A DNA stretch of 64,000 nucleotides, taken from NCBI GenBank assembly GCA_964592235.1, contig CAZQCF010000003.1, positions 62,001-126,000 of the forward strand, written 5' to 3'. This DNA comes from PLA3 sp964592235. Its GTDB lineage: Bacteria; Planctomycetota; Phycisphaerae; UBA1845; UTPLA1. Shown piece by piece: positions 20,542 to 30,819 of the stretch. The position numbers and the translations under genes are program-made. How positions within the stretch are numbered: the first letter of the stretch is position 1; each line of letters begins with the position of its first letter. Below the pieces are notes generated by a model that saw only the letters and a list, made by a program, of their open reading frames with translations, was not told where the DNA came from and searched no databases.

Positions 20542-20982
20542 CTAGGGCGGCGCGATCACACGCAAATAGCGAAAATCATATATTCCAGTGCTGTGCCCGT
20601 CGCCCCAGGTGATCTGGATCGCATACGTTCCGACTACCTTCGCATCGACAAACTGAGTCGCGCGATCAACGCCCTGCGGCAGAATCGTCAAGCTGATCGA
20701 GCGAGTGCCTGACTCGCCGGCCGATGATGTGGTTACGCTCGCGGAGCCGCGCGCATTCGTGCCCGAGGCCTCTCGCTCCGTCCGGCACGTCGCGCACGGA
20801 CAACGCCTGCGAAGATACACCAGCGGGTAGCGGCTCACCACGCCGTCGCCCCAGGTGACGGTCAGCCCCTCCCGGCGATCCAGTTGCAAATCCGTCGGCC
20901 GAAACGCCGGCGACGCGGCCGGTTGATTCGTCGCCCATGCCACGAGTTGATCGTCGTTGAGGCCGGTTGGTACGTCGGTCAT
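20542..20982 (-). CDS. DUF971 (GBBH-like N-terminal) domain protein
   Basis: A 146-aa protein starting at MTDVPTGL (an upstream in-frame ATG would overlap the divergent gene). It matches the DUF971 / gamma-butyrobetaine-hydroxylase-like N-terminal family: LTVTWGDGVVSRYPLVYLRR near residue 40, the cysteine cluster RRCPCATCR, and a second strand pair ending ITWGDGHSTGIYDFRYLR. The cysteines suggest metal binding. Such small stand-alone DUF971 proteins often lie near iron-sulfur or MRP/ApbC genes, but no such gene is present here. The function is unknown. Confidence 0.85.
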   Translation of the reverse strand: MTDVPTGLNDDQLVAWATNQPAASPAFRPTDLQLDRREGLTVTWGDGVVSRYPLVYLRRRCPCATCRTEREASGTNARGSASVTTSSAGESGTRSISLTILPQGVDRATQFVDAKVVGTYAIQITWGDGHSTGIYDFRYLRVIAPP

Positions 20983-21041
20983 GCCGGGATCATAATCGTG
21001 TTCGGCCGGCGGTTCACCCTGCGCGGCAACGAGGACACGCA

Positions 21042-21881
21042 GTGCAGCCGCTTCCCTATTCCCATCATCCGCACTCAATAGACCGGCCCTTTCTGGATGT
21101 CCGCAAGGAATCGGAGTTCCTTGCGGCGCACGATCCCCATGCCGTGAACATTCCGCTGGAAGAGCTGGCAGATCGCATCCACGAACTGCCGCCGCCGTAT
21201 GAAACTCTCTGGCTGTTTGACGACGACTCGCAACGTGCCGAGCAAGCCGCAGAGGCGCTTCGCGCGCGCGACCGGAAGGTTGAAGTAATAGAACCCGGCG
21301 ACCTGCGGAGGATTGATGTCGGCGTGGCCTCCGGTGCGTCGTCCTTTCGGCTCTGGCGGCCGCACCGGCTCATGCATGAATTGCTTGCCGCGATGCAAGC
21401 TGAATGGAGCGATGTTAAAGGCCGCACCGCCCTGGACGTCGCATGCGGGGCGGGACGCGATGCGGTCTTTCTCGCGGAACACGGCCTGGAGGTGACCGCG
21501 TGGGACATTCTGCCCGACGCCGTGGCGCGGTGTGAAGATCTCGCGCGTCGTACGGGCGTGGGAATCGCCGCAACGGCGCGCGACGTCACGGCCCCCGGGG
21601 CAATCCCGGCCGACTCCTTCGACGTTGTGTGCTGTTTCAATTTCCTGCACCGACCGCTCATGCCGGCGCTGGTCAAAGCCGTTCGCCCGGGCGGATTCAT
21701 CTGTTATGAGACGTTTGTCGATCCACAGCGAGAGCGATTCGGCAAGCCCACGCGCCCGGAGCGCGTTCTGCGGCCCGGCGAACTGGCGACCTTCTTCAAA
21801 GGTTGGACACTGCTTGTGTCAAGAGAGGGGTTGGTCTCGCCGCGGCGTATCGCGGCGTCGCTGATCGCCCGGAGACCTTAA
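21042..21881 (+). CDS. Rhodanese-like/SAM-dependent methyltransferase fusion
   Basis: A 279-aa protein read from the GTG at 21042, which has GAGGA about 8 bases upstream; no ATG fits. The first ~85 residues are rhodanese-like (PFLDVRKESEFLA, HAVNIPLEELADR), but the active-site loop reads LWLFDDDSQRAEQAA, so the usual catalytic Cys is missing. The rest is a class I methyltransferase of the TehB/UbiE type: TALDVACGAGRDAVFLAEHG (motif I), VTAWDILPDAVARCE and FDVVCCFNFLHRPL. The substrate is unknown. Its TAA overlaps the stop of the convergent phosphofructokinase gene. Confidence 0.82.
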   Translation: MQPLPYSHHPHSIDRPFLDVRKESEFLAAHDPHAVNIPLEELADRIHELPPPYETLWLFDDDSQRAEQAAEALRARDRKVEVIEPGDLRRIDVGVASGASSFRLWRPHRLMHELLAAMQAEWSDVKGRTALDVACGAGRDAVFLAEHGLEVTAWDILPDAVARCEDLARRTGVGIAATARDVTAPGAIPADSFDVVCCFNFLHRPLMPALVKAVRPGGFICYETFVDPQRERFGKPTRPERVLRPGELATFFKGWTLLVSREGLVSPRRIAASLIARRP

Positions 21882-23011
21882 TCGCCGAATCCGGTGCCCA
21901 CGGCGCGGGCGGCGCGGACGAGATCATCGTCCGGCGGTACGGTCCGCTGGCGATTGGCCACTTCACCGATCGGCACGCTGCCGTACTTGCCGCGGTTCAC
22001 CACGACCAACCGATTGAATTCGCCGCGCGCCAGCAACTCCGTCGCATGAAAGCCGAACTGCGTCGCAATCGTCCGGTCAAAACCGCAGGGTGTGCCGCCG
22101 CGCTGCACGTGCCCGAGCACAACCGCCCGCGCCTCGATGTTCGAACACATTTCCAACTGGCGGTGCAGCACGTTAGCGATACCGCCGTACCGGATCGGGT
22201 CCGGGCTGTCGGCGATCGTGCGATCCACCACCACGTCGCCGTCGATCGGCCGGGCCCCCTCCGCCACCGCGACAATCGTGGATTTCTTGCCGGCCTTCTT
22301 GCGGTCCTTGCAGAAGTCACAAAGCTTCGCGATGTCGTAGGGAATCTCCGGAATCAGAATGATATCTGCCCCGCTCGCCACGCCCGTGTGCAGCGTCAGC
22401 CAACCGGCGTTGCGCCCCATCAGCTCCACCACCATGATCCGGTGGTGGCTCGCCGCCGTTGTATGCACCCGGTCAATCGCCTCGGTCGCCGTCTCGACCG
22501 CCGTCTGGAAACCGAATGTGACCTCGGTGTGCATCAGGTCGTTGTCGATCGTCTTGGGCACGCCGACGCAGCGCATGCCCAGCTCGATCAGCCCATTGGC
22601 CCCGCTCATCGTGCCGTCGCCGCCGATCACCACCAGCGCGTCCATGCCGTACTTCTCGTACGTCGCCATCGCACGATCGCGCACATCGCCAAAGACCGGT
22701 TCGCCCTTCTTGCCGACCCCCACCGGGTATCGACTCGGCTCCGCCTTGTTGCTCGTTCCCAGAATCGTACCGCCGCGCGTCAGGATGTTGCTGACATCGC
22801 CTGCGGTGAGCGGCCGCACCTTGTCCTCAATCAATCCGAGGTAACCGTCCTCGACGCCGAAGACCTGCCAGCCGTGGTCAAAGATCGCGGTCTTGGTCAC
22901 TGCACGGATGACGGCGTTCAGGCCCGGGCAGTCGCCTCCACCGGTCAGGATTCCGATGCGGCGAATCGTCACTTGTCCTTTACCCATCTGCGTCGCGCCG
23001 ACCATAGCCAT
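21878..23011 (-). CDS. pfkA: 6-phosphofructokinase
   Basis: A 377-aa PfkA-family enzyme that phosphorylates fructose 6-phosphate in glycolysis. Motifs: LTGGGDCPGLNAVIR at 23-37, VVIGGDGTMSGA near 127-138, PKTIDNDL at 152-159, and VVELMGRNAGWL and EGARPIDGD further on. The GGDGT motif has Gly at the position that is Asp in pyrophosphate-dependent enzymes, but PKTIDND has Lys where classic ATP enzymes have Gly. This mixed Gly/Lys signature is known from atypical ATP-using PFKs, so ATP use is likely but not proven. The start is the ATG with AAAGGAT upstream; a long N-terminal extension with no conserved sequence is excluded. Confidence 0.93.
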   Translation of the reverse strand: MAMVGATQMGKGQVTIRRIGILTGGGDCPGLNAVIRAVTKTAIFDHGWQVFGVEDGYLGLIEDKVRPLTAGDVSNILTRGGTILGTSNKAEPSRYPVGVGKKGEPVFGDVRDRAMATYEKYGMDALVVIGGDGTMSGANGLIELGMRCVGVPKTIDNDLMHTEVTFGFQTAVETATEAIDRVHTTAASHHRIMVVELMGRNAGWLTLHTGVASGADIILIPEIPYDIAKLCDFCKDRKKAGKKSTIVAVAEGARPIDGDVVVDRTIADSPDPIRYGGIANVLHRQLEMCSNIEARAVVLGHVQRGGTPCGFDRTIATQFGFHATELLARGEFNRLVVVNRGKYGSVPIGEVANRQRTVPPDDDLVRAARAVGTGFGD

Positions 23012-23208
23012 GGCAGGATCCTTTCTGTTGCGACTCGAATATCGGCATTTCACAGGGAGGCGTTCGATTGAGGCTTGCCTCGGGCTTTGCGCAATAATAA
23101 TGCTCCCGGCGCCCGGGTTAAGCCACAACGCCCAAGTTTCAAGGGCCCGACTCGCTACGTTACGAGGACCGACATGACATTTGCTCGGCCCAGTCATATA
23201 TTCGTGAC

Positions 23209-24939
23209 ATGCCCTCAACCAGCGACTTGATCAGCCTTTTCAACGAAATTGCCGACATCCTCGAAATCAACGGCGAGCAGGTTTTCCGCGTCAACTCCTA
23301 TCGCCGCGCCGCACGCAGCCTGAAGGACGTGACCGAGCCGCTGGCCGAACTTGCCGCGCGCGGCGGGCTGGCCGATCTGCCGGGCATCGGCAAGAGCATG
23401 GCCGCCAGAATCGAGGAGTTTCTCTCGACCGGCAAGGTCGCCATGCACGTCGAATTGAGCGCTTCGATTCCACCGGGCTTGCTGAAGCTCCGCGCGATTC
23501 CCGGCATGGGGCCGAAGAAGATCGCGCTGGTTTGGAAGGAACTGGGCGTCGATTCGCTCGATGCGCTCCGCGCCAGGATCCAGTCCGGCGAACTGGCGAA
23601 GCTCAAGGGAATGGGCGAAAAAAGCGTCGAACAGATCGCCAAGGGCATCGACTTCGCGGAGCGCTCCGGCGATCGCACCCCGCTGGGCGTGGCGTGGACC
23701 CTCGCCGACGAGATTCTTGCCGTCTTGCGGAAGGTCAAAGGCGTGCGGCGCGCCGAGGCGGCCGGCAGCCTGCGCCGCGGATGCGAAACCATCGGCGACG
23801 TGGACATTCTCTGCGAGTCCGATGACGGCACGGCGGTGATCGATGCATTTACAAAGCTGCCGCAGGCGGTGCGAGTCCTTGCGGCGGGCGATACAAAGGG
23901 ATCGATTCTCGTAGAGCGCCGCGGCGGCGGTGAGTTGCAGGTGGATTGCCGGGTCGTCCCTCGCGAATCCTACGGTACAGCCTTGCAATACTTCACCGGC
24001 AGCAAGGAGCATAACGTCCGGCTGCGCGAGCTGGCGGTGAAAAAGAAGTTCAAGCTCAACGAGTGGGGTTTGTTTACCGGCGACAAGGCCGTCGCGGGCG
24101 AGAAAGAGGAAGACGTCTACAAGAAACTGGGCCTGCCGTGGATTCCACCGGAGCTGCGCGAAGATCGCGGCGAGCTGGAATTCCTTGAAACGCCACGATT
24201 GATAGAGCTTTCCGACATCCGCGGCGACCTCCATATGCACACGACGGCCAGCGATGGCACGATGAGCGCCGCCGATATGGCCGAGGCCGCGTCGAAACGG
24301 GGCTACGAGTACATCGCCATCACTGACCACTCGCGGTCCAGCACCATCGCCAACGGCCTCACCATTGATCGCATGTGGCGGCAGATCGAGAAGATTCGCG
24401 CGCTCAACAAAGACCACAAGACGATCTCCGTGTTGATCGGCTGCGAGTGCGATATTCTCTCCGACGGCAAGTTGGATTATCCCGACTCGCTGCTGGCCGC
24501 GTGCGATCTGGTCGTCGCGAGCGTTCACGCATCCCAGCGGCAGGACCGCGCAAAGGTCACCGCGCGCGTGCTCAAGGCGATGGAGAATCCGTACGTGACG
24601 ATCCTCGGCCACCCCACCGGCCGACTGATCAACAAGCGCGAGCCAATGGACCTGGACATGGCCGCCGTGGTGAAGCAGGCGGCGAAGACGCACACGATCC
24701 TGGAGATCAATGCGTCATGGCAGCGGCTGGATCTGAACGATTTGCACGCGCGGATGGCCCGCGACGCGGGCGTCCTCGTGGCGATCAACACCGACTCGCA
24801 CGCGGCGATTCAGATGGAGCAGATGAAGTTCGGCGTGACCGTCGCACGGCGCGCCGGGCTGGAGGCGAAACAGGTATTGAACACACTGCCGCTTCCGTCG
24901 GTTCGCAAGCGCATCGCGCGCAAACGCAGCGGCGAGTGA
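23209..24939 (+). CDS. polX: DNA polymerase/3'-5' exonuclease PolX
   Basis: A 576-aa bacterial family X DNA polymerase. The N-terminal 8-kDa/HhH region (FRVNSYRRAARSL, LADLPGIGKSMAARIEEF, IPGMGPKKIALVW) is followed by the nucleotidyltransferase core with EAAGSLRRGCETIGDVDIL (catalytic Asp pair) and the distal Asp in LQVDCRVV. A C-terminal PHP domain begins near residue 338 with GDLHMHTTASDG and continues with ITDHSRSS, VASVHASQ and INTDSHAAIQM; its metal-binding His/Asp residues are intact, so 3'-5' exonuclease activity is likely. Role: gap-filling in base-excision or end-joining repair. Transcribed divergently from pfkA. Confidence 0.96.
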   Translation: MPSTSDLISLFNEIADILEINGEQVFRVNSYRRAARSLKDVTEPLAELAARGGLADLPGIGKSMAARIEEFLSTGKVAMHVELSASIPPGLLKLRAIPGMGPKKIALVWKELGVDSLDALRARIQSGELAKLKGMGEKSVEQIAKGIDFAERSGDRTPLGVAWTLADEILAVLRKVKGVRRAEAAGSLRRGCETIGDVDILCESDDGTAVIDAFTKLPQAVRVLAAGDTKGSILVERRGGGELQVDCRVVPRESYGTALQYFTGSKEHNVRLRELAVKKKFKLNEWGLFTGDKAVAGEKEEDVYKKLGLPWIPPELREDRGELEFLETPRLIELSDIRGDLHMHTTASDGTMSAADMAEAASKRGYEYIAITDHSRSSTIANGLTIDRMWRQIEKIRALNKDHKTISVLIGCECDILSDGKLDYPDSLLAACDLVVASVHASQRQDRAKVTARVLKAMENPYVTILGHPTGRLINKREPMDLDMAAVVKQAAKTHTILEINASWQRLDLNDLHARMARDAGVLVAINTDSHAAIQMEQMKFGVTVARRAGLEAKQVLNTLPLPSVRKRIARKRSGE

Positions 24940-24989
24940 CGCTTGTTTCGATTGCAAGTGCGCCCAGGCGTAGCGAATCCTCCGGGCGC

Positions 24990-25020
24990 AAAAAAAGCCG
25001 ACAGATTGAACTCCGTCGGC
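24990..25020 (-). terminator. Rho-independent terminator of ahcY (shared with polX end)
   Basis: Read on the minus strand, the stem GCCGAC/GTCGGC with a 12-base loop is followed by seven T residues (A-run at 24990-24996 on the plus strand). It lies about 110 bases past the ahcY stop. A second GC-rich stem (GCGCCC/GGGCGC, about 24960-24989) adjoins it on the polX side but has no T-run for plus-strand transcription. Confidence 0.75.
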
Positions 25021-25037
25021 TTCGTGAATAATCAGTC

Positions 25038-25117
25038 ACCACGTTATTCCCGTGAAGACTGGTATCCAGCGAATCCCCTCACCATCCAAACTCCAGCCTT
25101 CGCGGGAGTGACGGTGT
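25038..25117. repeat. Imperfect inverted repeat of the TTCCCGCGAAGG type
   Basis: Two arms about 28 bases long face each other: the left contains ATTCCCGTGAAGACTGG and the right, as its reverse complement, CACTCCCGCGAAGGCTGG. This resembles dispersed palindromic repeats with a TCCCGCGAAGGCGGGA core seen in many bacterial genomes (family knowledge). It sits between the ahcY stop and its terminator. Confidence 0.5.
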
Positions 25118-25131
25118 CGGAATCGCTCGTA

Positions 25132-26559
<1,428 letters not shown>

Positions 26560-26634
26560 GCGAAAAGGCTCCCTTTTTTTTCTGCGGGCCGGCTCACCCT
26601 TGAGGCGGCTCCGGTCGGTCTTCAGAATCCGTCT

Positions 26635-26664
26635 ATGATAGCGGCTTCTTCACGCCTTCGCCAA
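26635..26664 (-). promoter_or_regulatory. Candidate promoter for ahcY
   Basis: On the minus strand, TTGGCG (26659-26664) and TATCAT (26635-26640) are separated by 18 bases and lie about 75 bases upstream of the ahcY start. The match to a sigma-70-like consensus is fair. Confidence 0.4.
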
Positions 26665-26788
26665 ACGTTCTGCATCGCTCAACCGGGGCGTGAGACGTTC
26701 AGAATACGACGCAAAGACCCCGCTGGATCGATCAATCCATCGGCATTTCGTGGGGGGCGAATAATAGGGCAGAGAGGCTTCGATTCGT

Positions 26789-28645
26789 TCAACCCGGCGA
26801 CTGCTGGAGAAACTCCAGGGCATCCAGCGCGGGCATCAAGAGCGGACTTTGCTCACGACCTTTGCCCGCTTCTTTCAGCAAGTCGTAGGCCAGCTTCTGC
26901 TCGGCCGTGCCCTCGTCGGCGTTCTCTGCGATTGCGGCCAGTAGCATGTGGACCGCAGCCTCGCCGACCTGAACCTGCCAGAGTGAGTTCTTCCCCGAGA
27001 TCGAATCGGCCTTCGTTTTGCTGATGGCAGTCGAAGCCTTCTTGAACGACGCCACGGAATCAGCGAGCAGGGCACGGGCGGCTTTGCGGGCATCCTCCAC
27101 GGCCTGGTCATCCACCGACGCGGGCTTTCCTTCGATTACTCCCGTCGCCACAGCCTGATCCATCGCCGCGCGCAGTCGGGCAACCTGCGTCAGCGCCGAG
27201 TGGTAACCGACCTCTGCCGCGAGGAAGTGCATGGAGCCTTCGGTGTCACCTTCGGTCGCAACACGGGTGAGGCATTCGTCGGGTGTGGTGCGGCCTTCGG
27301 ATGCGGCCGAACCTGCTTCTCGAGCGCGGGTCGCGGCGATGGTCGCAGCCTGTTTTGCCAACCGACCGGCATCGGCAAACGCCTTGAGCGCGGCATCCTC
27401 GGCTTTCTGCGCCAACCCGTCGTGTTTGACGGATTCCGAAATCAGATCATTGCTTTGCTGCGTCAGCGACGAAAGCGCCTCGGCGGATGCATCGCGATCC
27501 GCTTCGAGTTGCTTTGCCGACTTCTTCAAGTCATCGAGGTGCGCGTCCAGTCTCGTGCGAATTCCTTTGACTGTCTCGACCTGTTCGGCGATCGATGCCA
27601 ATTGATACTCCAGGTCGCGCAGCCCCACGCGCCGCGTGCCTCCGGAATAGGTCGGCGGCTCGATGGCCCCGCTCTGGCTCTGTCGCGCCACGGCGTCATC
27701 CAGGGTGCCGTTGACGATTGCCATGGACTGCGCCTCGGCTTCTCGCGCTTTGGTCGAAAGCGTCTCGTACTCCGCAGGGAGCGCACCGGGTTTACCCTGG
27801 TACGACGCCATCGCAGTCCGCGCGTCGGCCGCCTCCCGGTCGCGGGCCTCGACCTGCTGCCTGCGCTCCGCAACTTGCGCGGCCAATGCGGATTCCGCCT
27901 TTTCGAGTGCGTCCAGTTGCTCGCCGACCTGATGAATCTTTGCCTCGACGTCGGTTATCGCTTCGGTCGGCCATCGGGCCTCGGCCGATGCGACGCGGAT
28001 TCGCAGATCGGAAATCGAATTGACCAGTTCCATCGCCCGATCGCGATATTGCCGCGCCTGCCAGCGCTCGAACGCCGCGCGATTCCGGCTGATTCGTGCC
28101 TTGGCATAGGCAATCAGGGCTTGAACTCGAGTCGCGGCAAGACTGTCTCGCGCGCCCTCGGCGGATGTGAGCGATCGCACCTGCGCTTCAGCATCGTTCA
28201 GGATCTTTGTATGAGCTGCGATGTGGCGCGTGCGAAGTTCGTTTGACGCCGCCTTTGCGTTGGGCACCCCCGATTGGATCTTGCCGGAAGCCGTCATGGC
28301 CGTCCCGCGCTGGTTGTCCTGCTCGGCCGCCGCGCGAAGCAGTTTCGTCGTGTCCTCAAGTTGTGCCCGGATCGCCGACGGAAACAGTTCGTCCGATTTC
28401 GCGGCGACCTCGAACGCCTCCGTTCGCGCCCCGGACATGTCCGCGATTGCTGTAAGATGTTCGTCTAACGCCAGCACCGCCCGACGCACTCCTTCGATCT
28501 GCTCCGCCAGCGCGGATGCTGCTCGCGTCGATGGAGTCTGAAGCATCGGCAGGTAAAACGGAGATGCCGCCAGCCCGCCCGCCAGCACGACGCCCGCGAC
28601 CACGCCGACAACGATGCCCATCTTGCCAGATGAATTTCCCGCCAC
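26789..28645 (-). CDS. Membrane-anchored coiled-coil protein, function unknown
   Basis: A 618-aa protein with one N-terminal membrane segment (GIVVGVVAGVVLAGGLAASP, residues ~10-29) and then an almost entirely helical, Ala/Glu/Arg/Lys-rich region with coiled-coil heptads (for example around ALEKAESALAAQVAERRQQV). A short Gly/Pro break (SGAIEPPTYSGGTRRVGLRD) sits near residue 330. The last ~120 residues look like a separate helical domain (LLAAIAENADEGTAEQ). No enzymatic motif is recognised. It is preceded by a good promoter. It is transcribed in the same direction as ahcY but is probably a separate unit. Confidence 0.8.
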   Translation of the reverse strand: MAGNSSGKMGIVVGVVAGVVLAGGLAASPFYLPMLQTPSTRAASALAEQIEGVRRAVLALDEHLTAIADMSGARTEAFEVAAKSDELFPSAIRAQLEDTTKLLRAAAEQDNQRGTAMTASGKIQSGVPNAKAASNELRTRHIAAHTKILNDAEAQVRSLTSAEGARDSLAATRVQALIAYAKARISRNRAAFERWQARQYRDRAMELVNSISDLRIRVASAEARWPTEAITDVEAKIHQVGEQLDALEKAESALAAQVAERRQQVEARDREAADARTAMASYQGKPGALPAEYETLSTKAREAEAQSMAIVNGTLDDAVARQSQSGAIEPPTYSGGTRRVGLRDLEYQLASIAEQVETVKGIRTRLDAHLDDLKKSAKQLEADRDASAEALSSLTQQSNDLISESVKHDGLAQKAEDAALKAFADAGRLAKQAATIAATRAREAGSAASEGRTTPDECLTRVATEGDTEGSMHFLAAEVGYHSALTQVARLRAAMDQAVATGVIEGKPASVDDQAVEDARKAARALLADSVASFKKASTAISKTKADSISGKNSLWQVQVGEAAVHMLLAAIAENADEGTAEQKLAYDLLKEAGKGREQSPLLMPALDALEFLQQSPG

Positions 28646-28782
28646 GGTGACGTCCTCGCTGATCGCCCGGCCGGGTTTGCGGTTGCGCCTGCGGTCCCCC
28701 CGGAAGCGGCTGGCCGGTGCTGGTTACCCCGATTCCGCCGGCGAACCGGGCGCGGATTCGGAGCAATGGCTTGTAGATACCA

Positions 28783-28811
28783 TATTTATCATCCCGTCGC
28801 CTGAAAGTCAA
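28783..28811 (-). promoter_or_regulatory. Promoter for the coiled-coil membrane protein gene
   Basis: Minus strand: TTGACT (28806-28811), a 17-base spacer, then TAAATA (28783-28788). This is a close sigma-70-like match, about 138 bases upstream of the start codon at 28645. Confidence 0.55.
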
Positions 28812-28880
28812 TGCGGCCGGTAACGTGTGGGACGCAACCGAGCCAGGGATGCCTATGCGCCGAGGTGGTAGAGAGGCTGT

Positions 28881-30449
28881 TCAGGGTTTGGAGCGGGACG
28901 TGCCGCGCCGCTCGATGTATTCCACGCATTCACGCAGGGACTGCGGGGACCAGCTGATCAGCACGTAGCGGTCCATCACTTTCATCGCAGGGCCGAGAAT
29001 TCCTGCCTGGAGATACCACACGTTGTCCGGGTCGCGGCGGACCTTGATTCGCATAAGCGTTGTCTTGTTGCGCTCGGCGCGTTCGTCGAGGTAGCGCGTC
29101 CACGCATCCAGGAGCGCATCGGTCGCCGCCTTCACGGCCTTGGCGTCGTCGATCTCAATCGCCAGCGTAAACGCAAACGGAATCTTCAGCGGGTGCGGAG
29201 GATAGTCGTACAAGACGATTGTCTGACCAAAATGGCTGATCAGATTCCCACCTATATCGATTCCGCTGTCGCGCTCAAGCTGCCGCCAGGCTCGGCGCCA
29301 CTTTTGAACGTTGCTCACTGACTGCGCCGCCAGCCAGCCGCGCGGCACATTGTCCACCAGCCAGCTCGTGGGCACAGAAATCACGGCGACGTGCTCGGCT
29401 TCCTTCGGAACGATCCGCAGGTGATCTTCCGAAAACGCCTGCGGGTCGCTGTAGCTCTGCACAACATCTTTGCCGGCTTTCTGGTAGCAGCGATGGCAAC
29501 TCAAACGCTTGTCGTCTGCGCCGATGGTCCACAAGTCGCGATCCAGTTCCGCCGCCTGCAACGCCCGGGTCACGGCCTCGAACCGCCCGCCCGCCTGCGG
29601 CCCCAGCGCCTGCTCCAACCGCATGAACGCAATCAGCCAATGCGCGAACGCCCGCTCGCCGTGCGTCCGCTTGAAAGCCGTGCGATACCATTCGTCCTGA
29701 AGCATGGCCGGTTTCTTTCCCGCCGCGGTACTCGCCACCTTCGCAAAGGCATCCGACCCAAAGCTGATCACGAAGAACTCACCCACGCCGCCCCATTCCC
29801 AGACCGCCCACCCCGGCAGTCGCGAATCAACAAGCCGATCAATCGCTACGCCCTCGACCGTTCCCTTTTCCAGCTTGGCAACTTCGTTGTTCGTATAGCG
29901 ACCGATGACGCGGCGAAGCTGATCCACCACGGCCTGATGCCGCCCCTGCGTCCGGAATATCACCGCTGCCTGCATGTTGCGAAGGCGAAGGCTGACTTCC
30001 GTTTCCGCTTCGTCCGCTTTGCCCCCGGGATCTTTTGGCTGCTCGACGATCCGGCTGGAAACATCCAGAAGCACCATCGCATGTTCAAACTGCGCCAGCA
30101 GCGGTAGCGCGCCGGCGATGTCCGCGAAGACCTGCCCTTCGGCCGGGATAAGGCCCGCCGTATTCAACATCGAGACAATTGACGCAATTGACGCCGCCGT
30201 GCCTGACGGTTGCGTCGTTCCCGCCGATTCGCCGATGGGCTGATCCAGCCACGTGTACGGCTTCGCGCAGTACATGACGAGCGCGTCCGCCGGAACAAGC
30301 GACGTGATCGAACGCTCCCCCGCACGCGCAACCGCCGGCGCGGCGGCTGCGGTCAAACCTATGAACCACAGGGCGCCCACCGCTCGAAGCAATCTCGGCC
30401 GGAGCGCACACGACGCATCACACTTCAAATAGTAGAACTTGCACCGCAT
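28881..30449 (-). CDS. Exported protein of unknown function
   Basis: A 522-aa protein when read from the ATG at 30449; an ATG at 30461 and a TTG at 30482 are alternatives without a clear RBS. A signal peptide follows a basic start (LLRAVGALWFIGLTAAAAPAVARA). The mature part opens with SITSLVPADALVMYCAKP, a pattern seen in secreted proteins that begin with an SLVPADALxxY-type motif, and continues as mixed alpha/beta sequence. No known catalytic motif was recognised. A Cys pair (LSCHRCYQKAG) lies near residue 320. Transcribed alone on the minus strand. Confidence 0.72.
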   Translation of the reverse strand: MRCKFYYLKCDASCALRPRLLRAVGALWFIGLTAAAAPAVARAGERSITSLVPADALVMYCAKPYTWLDQPIGESAGTTQPSGTAASIASIVSMLNTAGLIPAEGQVFADIAGALPLLAQFEHAMVLLDVSSRIVEQPKDPGGKADEAETEVSLRLRNMQAAVIFRTQGRHQAVVDQLRRVIGRYTNNEVAKLEKGTVEGVAIDRLVDSRLPGWAVWEWGGVGEFFVISFGSDAFAKVASTAAGKKPAMLQDEWYRTAFKRTHGERAFAHWLIAFMRLEQALGPQAGGRFEAVTRALQAAELDRDLWTIGADDKRLSCHRCYQKAGKDVVQSYSDPQAFSEDHLRIVPKEAEHVAVISVPTSWLVDNVPRGWLAAQSVSNVQKWRRAWRQLERDSGIDIGGNLISHFGQTIVLYDYPPHPLKIPFAFTLAIEIDDAKAVKAATDALLDAWTRYLDERAERNKTTLMRIKVRRDPDNVWYLQAGILGPAMKVMDRYVLISWSPQSLRECVEYIERRGTSRSKP

Positions 30450-30579
30450 TCGTGAGGGCATCCAAAGGCAAACGAGGCGCAATCACCCCGTTCACGGATG
30501 CGAATGGTAAGTGCGATTTCCGGATGGTTCAAACCACGCCGACTCGGAGAGCCCCGTCGACGCTCGTGCACGCCAGCTT

Positions 30580-30819
30580 CTAACGGCCCCAGAAGCTCTT
30601 GCGGGTGTGCGAGGCGGGCTGCACGGCCGCCTTCGTGGCAGATTCCTGCTTGGCCTTGAGCAGCGCCGCCTGGTGATTCTTGTTCGCCTCGGTCAATAGA
30701 TTTTCCAGCCGCATGAAGTCGCGCTGTTGCTCCGGCGTCATGTGGCGAATCAGCTCATGGCGAAGGCGCTTTGCCATGTCCAGCGCCACCGCAATCGGCA
30801 TGGGTGATGAATGCGTCAT
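30580..30819 (-). CDS. Small protein, unknown
   Basis: A 79-aa protein, mostly helical and basic, with HELIRHMTPEQQRDFMRLEN in the middle and a Ser/Thr-rich tail ending KSFWGR. GGAG lies 13 bases upstream of the ATG. No known family was recognised. The ORF is short but has a consistent amino-acid profile (charged helix, few Cys/Pro), unlike the shadow frames. Confidence 0.5.
   Translation of the reverse strand: MTHSSPMPIAVALDMAKRLRHELIRHMTPEQQRDFMRLENLLTEANKNHQAALLKAKQESATKAAVQPASHTRKSFWGR

Noticed and set aside
23215..24693. 492-aa open frame antisense to polX
   Set aside because: polX motifs are complete on the other strand; no family signature on this one.
26560..26790. SAH riboswitch in the ahcY leader
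   Set aside because: The expected conserved stems and GAGGAGCGCUGC-type core were not found on the minus strand.
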